NCBI GenBank assembly: GCA_023128635.1
Contig: JAGMDP010000150.1
Span: 1 to 31,197 of the forward strand
Reading direction: 5' to 3'
Length of the DNA: 31,197 nt
DNA from: Candidatus Heimdallarchaeota archaeon
Lineage (GTDB): Archaea > Asgardarchaeota > Heimdallarchaeia > JABLTI01
The notes beneath the pieces are model-generated. The model was not told the origin of the DNA. It was given only the letters and a program-made list of their open reading frames with translations, and ran no database searches. A program made the translations under genes and the position numbers. Of the stretch, positions 1 through 8,154 are shown piece by piece (position 1 is the first letter of the stretch; each line of letters begins with the position of its first letter).

Positions 1-348
1 ACTCGTCTTTTGAATGCAGGGCAATTGCCGGCTGCTGAAAAGCAATTTTCTCTGGTAATCCAATTAGGCAATGATCACCCTGATGATGAAGACATTCAGC
101 AAACAGTGGGTTGGTCACTTATTGTTAGGGGTCATATACTTCTTGGTAAGTCTCTTTATAAGCAAGCAATAGTTGTTCTTGAGGAAGCAGAAGGGATTTG
201 TAGCAAAATCGATAACTTTGCTGGTATTGCTCAAGCAAATGCCGTTTTAGCACAAGCTTATGGTAGTATTGGAGATAAAAAAAGAGCAGAAGAATGCAAA
301 GAAAAATCAGAAAAGTTTCAGAAAAAAGCTCAAGAAATGAAACAATAA
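1..348 (+). CDS. TPR-repeat protein, C-terminal fragment
   Basis: The reading frame is open from the first base, so the gene begins outside the window and only its last 115 or so residues are present. The visible part is helical and alanine/glutamine-rich. It contains paired-helix patterns typical of tetratricopeptide repeats, for example GQLPAAEKQF and later KQAIVVLEEAE followed by GIAQANAVLAQAYGSIGDKK. The tail is very rich in Lys and Glu. TPR proteins act as protein-protein scaffolds; no catalytic domain is visible here, so the role of the whole protein cannot be told. The TTG at base 10 is probably not a true start, because similar sequence continues upstream of it. A run of nine T at 387-395 may terminate the transcript. 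Confidence 0.75.
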   Translation, partial: TRLLNAGQLPAAEKQFSLVIQLGNDHPDDEDIQQTVGWSLIVRGHILLGKSLYKQAIVVLEEAEGICSKIDNFAGIAQANAVLAQAYGSIGDKKRAEECKEKSEKFQKKAQEMKQ

Positions 349-386
349 TTAATTAGAAGAATCAATATTGAAATTTCATTGTATGA

Positions 387-395
387 TTTTTTTTT
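387..395 (+). terminator. T-run downstream of the TPR gene
   Basis: Nine consecutive T residues lie 39 bases after the TPR stop codon, in the 129-base gap before the convergent GNAT gene. Archaeal transcription commonly ends at such T tracts without a hairpin. I see no strong stem-loop next to it. Confidence 0.45.
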
Positions 396-477
396 ACTGC
401 AGAACCACATAAACTCTTCATTAAGATAAGATAAACACATTCTATTGTAGTGAATTTGGAACTCCCTTTTCCTGTGA

Positions 478-1416
478 TTACCATCTGTACAGAAAACCGT
501 GTTTCTTTGAAACTTCAACAAACCCATACGCAAGATAGAGATTTATGGCTGGAGTATTTGTTTCATCAACTTCTAAATAGCAGTCTACTACTTTATTATC
601 TATCAATCTTGAAAGACATTCTTCCATTAAGACCTTTCCCAGTTTTTTCCCTCTATGTTCTGGTATGACTCCGATAGGTCCTAGTACCATAAAATCTCCA
701 TAATCAGCAGCTAAAATTTGAGCAACAATTTCATCTCTTTTTTTAATCACTACAGAGAATTCATTGAATTTACGACTTGCTGGAATGTTCCAGTATTGTC
801 TTTCCTTCTCGCTTAAACTATTTGTGAAATTATCAGCAGATTCGGTAAAAATCCTAAGGTAACAATCTTTCAATGCTTCCTCTGGTTGATCTTTTGCTAA
901 TTCGACATGATATTCGCTGTTAACTTTGATTCCTTTTAGCTTGTCTTTTGATAATTTGTTTTCCATACATAGGACCGTATGTGTTTGTTTCATTCCTGCT
1001 TGAAAGTAATATTCCTTTAATTCCTCGAATCGTTTTTTCCAACTTTCCGTGACATCCACAAAAACTCTTGTGTTTTGGATTCCTTTATTTTTCGCATAAT
1101 TGAAACATTCAACTAGCAATTTTTGTGCTATCTTGTCTTTCCTATTCCCTTTAACCATCGGGTGATTTTCATAAAACAACATCGTAGTGGGGTACGCTTC
1201 ATGTATTCCTAGCCAGCCAACTAGTTTCTCATTTTCATATGCAAGGAGATTGTCTGTGAGAAATGAATTTGTTAACCACTTAGCAAGTTTAATTATTCTT
1301 GCGTTCTCATCCTCATTCAATTCTCTCCCTAATTTGATCTTTCTTTGATGAAGTAGTAGTTCCAATAACTCTTCCTTTTCCACTTTAGTATTATCAACTT
1401 GTTTTATTTCTATCAT
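478..1416 (-). CDS. tandem-GNAT N-acetyltransferase
   Basis: This protein of about 312 residues looks like two GNAT folds in a row. The C-terminal half is clear: an acetyl-CoA pyrophosphate-binding loop (PEHRGKKLGK) is followed by the typical DETNTPAINLYLAYGF segment that closes the fold. The N-terminal half has a weaker equivalent (VKGNRKDKIAQKLL) and is probably degenerate, as in mycothiol-synthase-like double GNATs. The substrate cannot be predicted. I chose the ATG at 1416 because it overlaps the stop of the upstream gene in an ATGA arrangement, typical of translational coupling. A longer frame back to 1458 would run 46 bases into the neighbour. The two acetyltransferases are almost certainly one operon. 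Confidence 0.7.
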   Translation of the reverse strand: MIEIKQVDNTKVEKEELLELLLHQRKIKLGRELNEDENARIIKLAKWLTNSFLTDNLLAYENEKLVGWLGIHEAYPTTMLFYENHPMVKGNRKDKIAQKLLVECFNYAKNKGIQNTRVFVDVTESWKKRFEELKEYYFQAGMKQTHTVLCMENKLSKDKLKGIKVNSEYHVELAKDQPEEALKDCYLRIFTESADNFTNSLSEKERQYWNIPASRKFNEFSVVIKKRDEIVAQILAADYGDFMVLGPIGVIPEHRGKKLGKVLMEECLSRLIDNKVVDCYLEVDETNTPAINLYLAYGFVEVSKKHGFLYRW

Positions 1417-2555
1417 GTTTCTCTCATTCCTTCTACTTTTTTCATGAGAGCTTTCCATTCCTCTAGCTTTCTTAATTCTTGAAAGAGTTCACGGGTTTCC
1501 AGAGCTTCTTTGAATCTTGTTGGATCTGGATGTCCCATTTCTACTATTTTCATTAATGCGTCTATTGCCTCAGTTAATCTCTTCAGTTTTATTAGCAATT
1601 GTGCATAAACGAAATAATGTCGTATTTCAGGTTCCATTTCTAATAGTTTATTGATATATTGTATTCCATCTTCTGGTTTGTCTAAGATTAATCCTCTGTA
1701 CCATGCATTTAAGAGTAAATGCTCTTCTTCATTGTAGATACCATTTGCTGCTAGATAGCTTTTCTTCCTTACAAAACCTACTTTTTCTGCTGTTCGCCAT
1801 GATCCTTCATTGTCTTGATTGCAGTGCCATCCTATGTGATAACCTCTTCCTTGGCCATATTCTACTGTCGCAGCTACACATAACGTAGCGAATCCTCTTC
1901 TGCGGTAATCTGCTGCTGTTTGTATACCTATCTCAATTTTCTTTTTCACTCCCCAATCTGAAAGACACCAACAGACGATTGTTTTATTATTCTCTACTAA
2001 ACAAAATCCAAATCCTTTTTCCGAGAATTTTTGTTCGTTTTCATACTGAGAATCTATCCAGTTCTTTATTTCTTCAAAATTCTCAAGGTTTTTCTGCTTT
2101 AGCAAAGACTCATCTATTTTTCTTATTTCAAATCCTTTCGGAATTTCAGCTCGCCAATCTGGAATTAGTAGTTTATCAAATACGTAATAGTATCTATCCA
2201 ATGGTATGGGATATTTCACAAATTCGTTTTCTATTTTCTCAAACCAATTTTGATCTTCAAAATAGAAAACCCAATCACCATGAGTTTTTTCTTCCTGCTT
2301 ACTTGCAATTGGTAATATTTCCTCTTTCAGAATCTTCGCGATCGTTGCATTGAATTCCTTATTGTTTGGATTCCCCGCTAAGAAATAGGACCAAATGCTA
2401 TCAACTAGAAATCCACTAGTAGGTTTTTCTTTTGAGTCAACCCATATCCTACCCGGGTTAATCCCAGCAATTACTACCATGCAATTCAAGTTGTATTCAA
2501 CTTCTCTAAATAATTCTCGAACTTTTTCAAATTCTTCTAACTGTAGTTCTATCAT
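1413..2555 (-). CDS. GNAT acetyltransferase with C-terminal TPR-like helices
   Basis: A protein of about 380 residues. Its middle holds a GNAT acetyl-CoA site: YRRRGFAT with following helix, then the IGWHCNQDNEGSWRTAEKVGF region. That pattern resembles the GNAT_acetyltran (zwittermicin-resistance-like) group rather than small ribosomal acetylases. The last 95 residues are paired helices (PEDGIQYINKLLE, LTEAIDALMKIVE) that look like TPR units. The target is unknown. The ATG at 2555 is preferred over an in-frame codon 42 bases upstream because GTGAAAAAGAAA precedes it and the preceding 14 residues are unlike a GNAT N-terminus. It overlaps the next GNAT gene by 4 bases. The presence of two related but divergent acetyltransferases suggests old duplication or joint function. 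Confidence 0.65.
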   Translation of the reverse strand: MIELQLEEFEKVRELFREVEYNLNCMVVIAGINPGRIWVDSKEKPTSGFLVDSIWSYFLAGNPNNKEFNATIAKILKEEILPIASKQEEKTHGDWVFYFEDQNWFEKIENEFVKYPIPLDRYYYVFDKLLIPDWRAEIPKGFEIRKIDESLLKQKNLENFEEIKNWIDSQYENEQKFSEKGFGFCLVENNKTIVCWCLSDWGVKKKIEIGIQTAADYRRRGFATLCVAATVEYGQGRGYHIGWHCNQDNEGSWRTAEKVGFVRKKSYLAANGIYNEEEHLLLNAWYRGLILDKPEDGIQYINKLLEMEPEIRHYFVYAQLLIKLKRLTEAIDALMKIVEMGHPDPTRFKEALETRELFQELRKLEEWKALMKKVEGMRET

Positions 2556-2930
2556 TTTCTTTTTCACTTGTTTCCTGAGGAGTTGCCTTGTAAGCAATAA
2601 TGTAGTATCGATTTTGCAATAATGAATTCACAACTACAATTAAGTCCTTTCAGACACAGAAGAAGTCTAGGTTTTCTACTAACCAATCAATCTTAGGTGC
2701 CATCTGTTAATTATTGTTGTAAACATCTGCATTATTATTCTCGAATATATCATTGCTCTACTGGCACCTCCTAAGATTTGTAACTTTCCAAAAGCAATAT
2801 TCTATTTAAGATTTTATACTAATCAAGGTTATAATTTCAATTGAAACAGAATTCATTTTCCTTTTTGCTCCAAAACACAACAGTAAATGATACAAAAACT
2901 AAATAATTACACCACTTAGTATTATTTGAT
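2556..2930. other. non-coding gap with an interrupted inverted repeat and divergent promoters
   Basis: About 375 bases between the divergent GNAT operon and the plsY-like gene. I see no credible gene on either strand. It contains the inverted repeat listed separately (2690-2777) and an AT-rich TATA-like stretch at about 2896-2909. That stretch would place a transcription start close to the GTG at 2931. The rest is plain AT-rich sequence. Confidence 0.5.
2690..2777. repeat. interrupted inverted repeat ATCTTAGGTGCCA / TGGCACCT(cct)AAGAT
   Basis: The 13-base left arm at 2690-2702 is complementary to 2762-2777, which carries three extra bases. The arms are separated by 59 AT-rich bases. This exceeds what would be expected by chance in an AT-rich gap because the arms are GC-containing. 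It could be the foot of a small RNA, a regulator site, or the ends of a decayed miniature element. Nothing else supports any one of these. Confidence 0.4.
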
Positions 2931-3677
2931 GTGGTGAAAATCCTGGCAGCAATTGATCATTGGGTTTGGGTTATTGTTTGTCCAATTATTTCTTACTTTA
3001 TTGGATCAATTCCTTTTTCTTATATTATTGCTAAATGGAGAACTGGTGATGATATTAGGGAACTTGGAAATAAAAACGTAGGTGGATTAAATGTAATGAT
3101 CAACACTGGATTCAATTGGGGAATTCTTGCTGGAGGATTGGATTTCTTAAAAGGATTAGTATGTGTTATTGCTGCTTTAGTTATTCCCTTTAATGATACT
3201 CCAATAGGAGGGACTGGTGAATATTGGGAAATTTCCATCCACAATTTGATTTTTATTTTTGTTACAATGGCTGTCGTTCTTGGACATAATTATCCTATCT
3301 ATTTACGATTCCAAGGTGGTCGCGGTATGGCTGCGATTGTAAGTTTTCTAGTAATAGTCAATCCTTTACTTTTACTTGTCTTTATTTTTAGTCTGGTAAT
3401 TTTTGTTCTTATAACAAAGCATGTTCGTGCTTCAACATTTCTTGCTCTTTTTATTGGAGTACCTGTTGCTTTTTTCCTTAATCTCTTTCCACCGTGGATT
3501 ATTTTAGTTGGTATGGATAGCACTTTTGTTCTTGGACTTTTCACGATAGGAATCGCAGTGGCAATTTTTCCAAAATTTCTCACATCATTTCTTGACATAT
3601 TCAAAGGCAAAGAATATCGGGTTGGTAAAACTGGTGTTGTTTTACCAGATGAAAAACAAGCGGAAAATGAATTATAG
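2931..3677 (+). CDS. plsY: PlsY-family glycerol-3-phosphate acyltransferase-like membrane protein
   Basis: This 248-residue polytopic membrane protein carries the signatures of PlsY (YgiH). In order they are an N-terminal SYFIGSIPFSY loop, the RELGNKNVGGLN motif (family RxxGSGNxGxTN), and LGHNYPIYLRFQGGRGMA (family GHxxPxxLxFxGGKGxA). The Gly-Arg-Gly replaces the usual Gly-Lys-Gly, and GNKNVGGLN deviates slightly from the canonical GSGN. PlsY moves an acyl group from acyl-phosphate to the sn-1 position of glycerol-3-phosphate in the membrane. It is the first step of bacterial ester-lipid synthesis and unexpected in an organism with archaeal ether lipids. The GTG start follows an AT-rich TATA-like element by roughly 25 bases, so the mRNA may be leaderless. 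It is about 35 residues longer than a typical PlsY. Confidence 0.75.
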   Translation: MVKILAAIDHWVWVIVCPIISYFIGSIPFSYIIAKWRTGDDIRELGNKNVGGLNVMINTGFNWGILAGGLDFLKGLVCVIAALVIPFNDTPIGGTGEYWEISIHNLIFIFVTMAVVLGHNYPIYLRFQGGRGMAAIVSFLVIVNPLLLLVFIFSLVIFVLITKHVRASTFLALFIGVPVAFFLNLFPPWIILVGMDSTFVLGLFTIGIAVAIFPKFLTSFLDIFKGKEYRVGKTGVVLPDEKQAENEL

Positions 3678-3687
3678 AATTTCCCGG

Positions 3688-4650
3688 TTATTCATTTTCT
3701 AGATTTACATTATATGGTTTCAATGATTTTGGTAGTCTATCATTCTTTGTTATTTTTGCAAATTCAGAAGCAATAAGACCTACTAATAATTGTCTATCCT
3801 CATCTAGAGTTTTCATGTACAGAAATTTTCCTTTAGATATATTTTTCGTTACTTTCCGGAAAGTTCCTTCAGGATGGTATTTGTCTTTTGGTCCATGACA
3901 AACATATACTTCATTTTTGATTTTCCTCAAATCATCTGTTAGATCGAAATTTACATTTTTCAAGGAGAATTTTCGCCATTTCCATGGAACTGCACTAGCA
4001 ACAATATCCATATTTCTTTCTTTTTGTGCTTCATTCTTCATGTTAGACATAACTATTTTTGCAATTATGAATTTTAGAAATCCTAGAAGAAAAGGAGGTA
4101 TAAATGGCATGCATCCCTTTACAAAGATGCGATTTTGTGTCCATTTAGTAAATGGATCAAATAGAATCGATGTAGGGGGAGATAAATGATTATGTATTAA
4201 TCCCTGTAGAATTACTCCACCACTAAGACAAGCTCCCATTAATATGTAATCTTGATTAGTAAGACCTAGAAAATCGATTACTTGAGCTATATCTTTTGCT
4301 ATTTGATTTATTGTCAGGTCTGTCTTTCTATATCTTCTAATATTTGCTGATTTTTTGTCTCGTGTTTCGACATAATAATACTCATTTTTTTCATGTTGCG
4401 CAATATGGAAATCACGCCATGTTAGAGGTGTAGTTCCAAATCCTGGTAAGAAAATTATAGGACGTTTAGATGTTTGTTTTTCTGGTTTATAATGAAAGAC
4501 CTTAATTTCACCGTCTTTTACTGGGACATAAAGTATCTCACTGATGCCTTCCTCATAGAAATTTGGCACTTCACTTCTATAAGTATCAATTAATTGATCT
4601 AATTCGGGATTATTTGTTCCAGAATTACTTTCGTTTGTATTTGCTTTCAT
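3688..4650 (-). CDS. alpha/beta-hydrolase with cysteine at the nucleophile elbow
   Basis: A protein of about 320 residues with an alpha/beta-hydrolase core. An oxyanion-type loop LPGFGTTPLTW (about 68-78) is followed by a nucleophile elbow MGACLSGG with Cys at about 141 where most lipases have Ser. This recalls PHA-synthase and dienelactone-hydrolase-like members that use Cys. An acid candidate sits in HGPKDKYHP, but no His is visible at the usual place near the C-terminus. It may therefore be inactive or act differently. The ATG at 4650 follows AAGTGATAATA, a good ribosome binding site, and leaves a 17-base gap from the degV-like gene upstream; a longer frame would overlap that gene. Convergent with plsY, with only 10 bases between stops. 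Confidence 0.65.
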   Translation of the reverse strand: MKANTNESNSGTNNPELDQLIDTYRSEVPNFYEEGISEILYVPVKDGEIKVFHYKPEKQTSKRPIIFLPGFGTTPLTWRDFHIAQHEKNEYYYVETRDKKSANIRRYRKTDLTINQIAKDIAQVIDFLGLTNQDYILMGACLSGGVILQGLIHNHLSPPTSILFDPFTKWTQNRIFVKGCMPFIPPFLLGFLKFIIAKIVMSNMKNEAQKERNMDIVASAVPWKWRKFSLKNVNFDLTDDLRKIKNEVYVCHGPKDKYHPEGTFRKVTKNISKGKFLYMKTLDEDRQLLVGLIASEFAKITKNDRLPKSLKPYNVNLENE

Positions 4651-4667
4651 TATTATCACTTTGAAAA

Positions 4668-5558
4668 TTATTCTTTCATTTTCTTGATCCAACGTTTTTT
4701 GTAATCCCCTATATACATAAAACCAAGTGATTTTTCCCCTACATGAGTGCCTACAACTGGACCCGCTTCTTGAATTCTTATCTCTTTATTTTGTACATTG
4801 TGTGCTTCCATTATTTCGTAAAATTCTTGAGCAATTTCTGGATTTCTGACATGCCAAATAAAGATATTATCAGTGATTGCATTTTTTACTATAAGTGGAG
4901 CAATGAATTTCATTCGTTTGATGACATCCTTGCTTCCGCGAAGCGTTCCACCGGGGACTATTAATCCATCTTTGAAATTAACTAGTGGTTTGATTTGAAA
5001 AGACGAAACCATAAATTTCTTGGCCCAACCAACACGTCCACTTCTATAAACACTATCAACACTATCTAATACAACAACTAGCCTAGCTTGTGGTTTAAGT
5101 TCTTCTAATCTTTGAAGGATTTCATCCTTTGAATAATCCTTCTGAATCATTTTTGCTGCTGCCATTACAAGTACTCCAAGTGTAGATGTAGCAACTCTTG
5201 AATCTACAAGGGAAATATCCGCGTTTTCAAATTTCCTGCTTACCTTGACAGCAGCCTGATATAACCCTGAGAAACTATCTGATAGAAAAATCCCAATAAC
5301 TGAGTCAGCTTCTTCTAATGCCTCGTTGAAAACCTTCTCAATCTCAGCAGGTGATGGTATAGCAGAAGTCGGATATTCTTTGCATGTCCTAACTTTTTCA
5401 TAAAACTCATCTTTAGTTAGTGTTCCCCAATCACCAAAGGTTTTGATACTTTCTTCACCAAAAATCACTCGAAAAGGAACAACATGAATACTATATTTCT
5501 CCACTAAATCTCTGGGAATGTCACAACTACCATCTGTAACTAATGCAATTTTTGCCAT
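4668..5558 (-). CDS. DegV-family fatty-acid-binding protein (FakB-like)
   Basis: A 296-residue protein that matches the DegV family over its whole length. It has an N-terminal ALVTDGSCDIP strand-loop, the middle TSAIPSPAEI segment, SDSFSGLYQAA, the DSRVATSTLG motif, and a VYRSGRVGWAKKF region leading into a KPLV strand. DegV proteins bind a single fatty acid. In bacteria the FakB members present it to the kinase FakA, making the acyl-phosphate that PlsY uses. Length is normal (about 280-300). The ATG follows CTATGGAGACCAATTCAA, which includes a Shine-Dalgarno-like GGAG. It probably forms an operon with the hydrolase downstream. Proximity to the plsY-like gene hints at a shared role in fatty acid use, but no FakA-like kinase lies in the window. 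Confidence 0.85.
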   Translation of the reverse strand: MAKIALVTDGSCDIPRDLVEKYSIHVVPFRVIFGEESIKTFGDWGTLTKDEFYEKVRTCKEYPTSAIPSPAEIEKVFNEALEEADSVIGIFLSDSFSGLYQAAVKVSRKFENADISLVDSRVATSTLGVLVMAAAKMIQKDYSKDEILQRLEELKPQARLVVVLDSVDSVYRSGRVGWAKKFMVSSFQIKPLVNFKDGLIVPGGTLRGSKDVIKRMKFIAPLIVKNAITDNIFIWHVRNPEIAQEFYEIMEAHNVQNKEIRIQEAGPVVGTHVGEKSLGFMYIGDYKKRWIKKMKE

Positions 5559-5653
5559 TTGAATTGGTCTCCATAGTTGGAAATATTTAGGAATATTTTA
5601 TTACTATTTAACTTTATAATTATTGAATTTTTTCATTAAAAATCTCCCTAACC

Positions 5654-6100
5654 TCAAAGCTCAAGTTCAAATTCTATTTCATCGGGGTCTCCATCTTCTC
5701 GATATTGTAGCACTTTTCCATTTTCTTTGAAACCGAAGCTCACAATTAGATTTCTCATGGCTACATTTTCTACGACAATACATGTTCTTGCAGTTTTTAG
5801 CCGACCATCTTTTCGTAAAATATCAAGAACTAGTTTCAGAGCTTTTCTTCCATAACCTCTTCCTTGAGAACGAGCATCAATCATTAATCGCCAAATATCA
5901 TAATCTTCAAGATCATAAGCAATTAATCCTACTACTATCTTATCCACATAAACTCCCTTCGCAATTTTCTCTTCTTTGAATTGCATTTGAGCAATTGTGT
6001 AGAGATTTGAAGCAACGAATTGCTCTTGTTCTTGGTCAACATATAAAGAGATTAGTTCTTCGAAATTATCTTGAGTGATATCTTTAAGAGTAACTGACAT
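5654..6100 (-). CDS. GNAT-family N-acetyltransferase (polyamine-acetylase-like)
   Basis: A single-domain GNAT of about 148 residues. The acetyl-CoA loop SQGRGYGRKALKL and the closing VVENVAMRNLIVSFGFKENG segment are clear. The N-terminal TLKDITQDNFEELISLYV and the acidic tail DGDPDEIEFELEL resemble diamine/spermidine acetyltransferases, though substrate assignment from this alone is weak. I chose the ATG at 6100 because GTGAGG lies nine bases before it. The in-frame GTG at 6115 is itself part of that ribosome binding site. It lies upstream of degV on the same strand with a 95-base gap, so it may or may not share a transcript. Confidence 0.75.
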   Translation of the reverse strand: MSVTLKDITQDNFEELISLYVDQEQEQFVASNLYTIAQMQFKEEKIAKGVYVDKIVVGLIAYDLEDYDIWRLMIDARSQGRGYGRKALKLVLDILRKDGRLKTARTCIVVENVAMRNLIVSFGFKENGKVLQYREDGDPDEIEFELEL

Positions 6101-6434
6101 GGATACTTCCCTCACATAATAAGGGAAGTTTACAATTATTAGCTTATCTTCTACGTTTTAACCTTCGAATCAGTAGAAAAATTGAGTGCTCTATCTGGAT
6201 AAGATTCAAAATAATTGTCAATACTTCTGTCAAGTTTTTGGAAAATATGCATCTTTTTCAGAAAAAATTAATTAAGATTGTTTTATCTAATTATTTATAA
6301 AATCGGGATGGGTGTTAACAAAAAATCGCCATAATTTATTAAATTCAAAGTAATCTGTTTTGGTTAGATTTTTTTAAAAAAAATTAGTACTTCTGATTTT
6401 ATAATGCATTCAGCTAAGAACGTTTGTGAGATAA
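6101..6434. other. non-coding gap with TATA elements for the ferredoxin gene
   Basis: About 334 AT-rich bases between divergent genes. Two TATA-like elements face the ferredoxin gene: TTATTTATAAAATC at 6291-6304, which would give a leader of about 110 bases, and TTTTATAATGC at 6397-6407, which would place the start of transcription close to the coding region. A self-complementary run of T and A lies between them, near 6370-6384. No gene is visible. Confidence 0.5.
6397..6407 (+). promoter_or_regulatory. TATA-like element of the winged-helix/ferredoxin gene
   Basis: TTTTATAATGC lies about 33 bases upstream of the ATG at 6435, the distance expected for an archaeal promoter with a very short leader. 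A GTGAG ribosome binding site sits four bases before the ATG. Confidence 0.45.
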
Positions 6435-7592
6435 ATGACTATTGATGATAGCCTATATCATCTATTGCGACATGAAATCGATACTCGTACAGCTAATGCT
6501 TTTCCTGCATCAGATACAGGATTAGAAATTCGTATTTTAAAACAAATTTTTACACCTTTAGAAGCTCGGATTGCCATACAGCTAAGTGCTATGCCAGAGA
6601 ACATAAACAGGATTCATAAACGTGTGACTAAGAATGGAATTGATATTTCAGTCCACGAATTAGAAGAATTACTCGATGGATTAGTTAGAAAGGGATGTAT
6701 TATTTATGAAAAACTCCTCTTCAAAAAACCTAAGCAAAAAATGTATGGACTCCTTCAATTCGTTATAGGGATCTATGAAATGCAAGTAGATAAACTTACT
6801 AAAGAATTAGCAGCAGATACTGAGCAGTATCTTCATGAAACTTTTGTTTATAAATTTCAAAGCTCGAAAGATCATCAACAAATGCGCACAATTCCTGTTA
6901 ACAAAAGCATTGCGGTGGATCGGTATGTTGCCAACTATGACAATGTTAGAGAAATTATTGAGAAAAAAACTGGTCCTGTTGTAATTCTCAATTGTGTTTG
7001 TAAAGAATCAAAAGATCTTTTGGAAGACCCATGCAAATTGGGTGATACTCGAAATTGTTGTATAACCTTTGACTATGTAGCTGTAGGTTCACTTGATTTG
7101 TTTCCTTCAGCAAGAGAAATTTCTAAAACAGAATTATTAGAGCTTTTAGATGAATTTCAAGAACTTGGTTTTGTTCTCCAACCTGAAAATTGTATTTCTC
7201 CTAAATTCCTGTGTGTTTGTTGTGGTTGTTGCTGTGCGGTGTTAAGTACTTATAAAACGACAGCCCATCCTGCTGATTCCTGGGTCTCTAATTATTATTC
7301 TCGAGTTAATCCAGATCTCTGTAATGGATGTGGAATATGTGTTAAACGATGTCAAATGGAAGCTGTAACACTTGTAGAAAAGAAAGCCATCGTAGACTTG
7401 ACCCGTTGTTTCGGTTGCGGAAATTGTGTTTTGAAATGCAAAACAAATGCGATAACGCTTAACAAGAAAGGAAAAATAACAAAACCCAAAAGATATCATA
7501 AGGGACTTTATTTGGATTTCTTTAGAAAAAAAAGAGGTATTTGGGGCGTTCTTAAAATGTTTGGTATGTATTTACTTGGAAAAAAAGTTTAA
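6435..7592 (+). CDS. winged-helix-like protein with two 4Fe-4S ferredoxin motifs
   Basis: A 385-residue cytosolic iron-sulfur protein. The first 110 residues look like a winged-helix domain (FTPLEARIAIQLSAM, then a recognition-helix-like VHELEELLDGLVRKGCI). The middle has two cysteine-rich clusters, CVCKES...DPCK...NCC near 193-215 and CVCCGCCC near 258-265. The end carries two classic ferredoxin motifs, CNGCGICVKRC and CFGCGNCVLKC, each able to hold a 4Fe-4S cluster. This layout recurs in anaerobes, where the partner is generally unknown. Electron transfer coupled to another oxidoreductase is likely. The N-terminal helices could bind DNA or protein; I cannot tell. The GTGAG ribosome site four bases before the ATG supports the start. 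Confidence 0.8.
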   Translation: MTIDDSLYHLLRHEIDTRTANAFPASDTGLEIRILKQIFTPLEARIAIQLSAMPENINRIHKRVTKNGIDISVHELEELLDGLVRKGCIIYEKLLFKKPKQKMYGLLQFVIGIYEMQVDKLTKELAADTEQYLHETFVYKFQSSKDHQQMRTIPVNKSIAVDRYVANYDNVREIIEKKTGPVVILNCVCKESKDLLEDPCKLGDTRNCCITFDYVAVGSLDLFPSAREISKTELLELLDEFQELGFVLQPENCISPKFLCVCCGCCCAVLSTYKTTAHPADSWVSNYYSRVNPDLCNGCGICVKRCQMEAVTLVEKKAIVDLTRCFGCGNCVLKCKTNAITLNKKGKITKPKRYHKGLYLDFFRKKRGIWGVLKMFGMYLLGKKV

Positions 7593-7704
7593 CTTTATAA
7601 AATTATTTTTCCAATGAAGCAAATTTACAAAGTAAAGGAATAAGAATAAATTTCTTGGAACCTCATTGTTAATTACAATCAACTTGATAGAGATAGAGAA
7701 CAAG

Positions 7705-8106
7705 ATGACTTCTGCTAAAAATAAAACTGATGAAGAATGGAAGAAAGAATTATCCAAGTTAGAATACTCAGTATTGAGATTGAAAGATACAGAACGACCT
7801 TTTACTGGTGAATTTTGGGATCACAAAGAAAAGGGAATCTACAAATGCGCTGGATGTGGAACGGAACTCTTTTCCTCTGAGACTAAGTTTGTTTCTGGTT
7901 GTGGGTGGCCAAGTTACTATGATGCGATAGACAAGGATAAGATTGAAGAAAAAGCAGATCGTTCTCTTGGTATGATCCGAATTGAAGTTTTATGTAAGAA
8001 TTGCGGAGGGCATTTAGGACACGTCTTCAATGATGGACCAAGAGATAAAACAGGACTACGTTATTGTATTAATTCTGCATCATTGACTTTTGAAAAGGCA
8101 GATTAA
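7705..8106 (+). CDS. msrB: peptide-methionine (R)-S-oxide reductase MsrB
   Basis: A 133-residue MsrB that reduces methionine-R-sulfoxide in oxidised proteins. The family features are all present: two zinc-binding CxxC pairs (CAGCG and [12 protein letters not shown]), the GCGWPSY loop with the recycling Cys, and the catalytic Cys in RYCINSASL near the C-terminus. The ATG at 7705 begins a normal MsrB N-terminus; the in-frame TTG 39 bases earlier adds residues unlike the family. No separate MsrA is nearby. In an anaerobe it would serve oxygen-stress defence, which fits the iron-sulfur protein next door. The gene is 112 bases downstream of that gene on the same strand. Confidence 0.95.
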   Translation: MTSAKNKTDEEWKKELSKLEYSVLRLKDTERPFTGEFWDHKEKGIYKCAGCGTELFSSETKFVSGCGWPSYYDAIDKDKIEEKADRSLGMIRIEVLCKNCGGHLGHVFNDGPRDKTGLRYCINSASLTFEKAD

Positions 8107-8154
8107 TTGCGATACATAAAACATAGATGAAAAATTCAAAGTTTTATTGTAGCT

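Noticed and set aside
3299..3610. Open frame of 103 codons on the minus strand inside plsY
   Set aside because: It is antisense to a clear PlsY, is composed of low-complexity Ile/Lys/Arg sequence, and has no ribosome site or family motif.
6308..6334. Eight-codon leader peptide (ATGGGTGTT...TAA) upstream of the ferredoxin gene
   Set aside because: It lacks a ribosome site, and chance short frames are common in such DNA. There is no attenuator-like structure after it.
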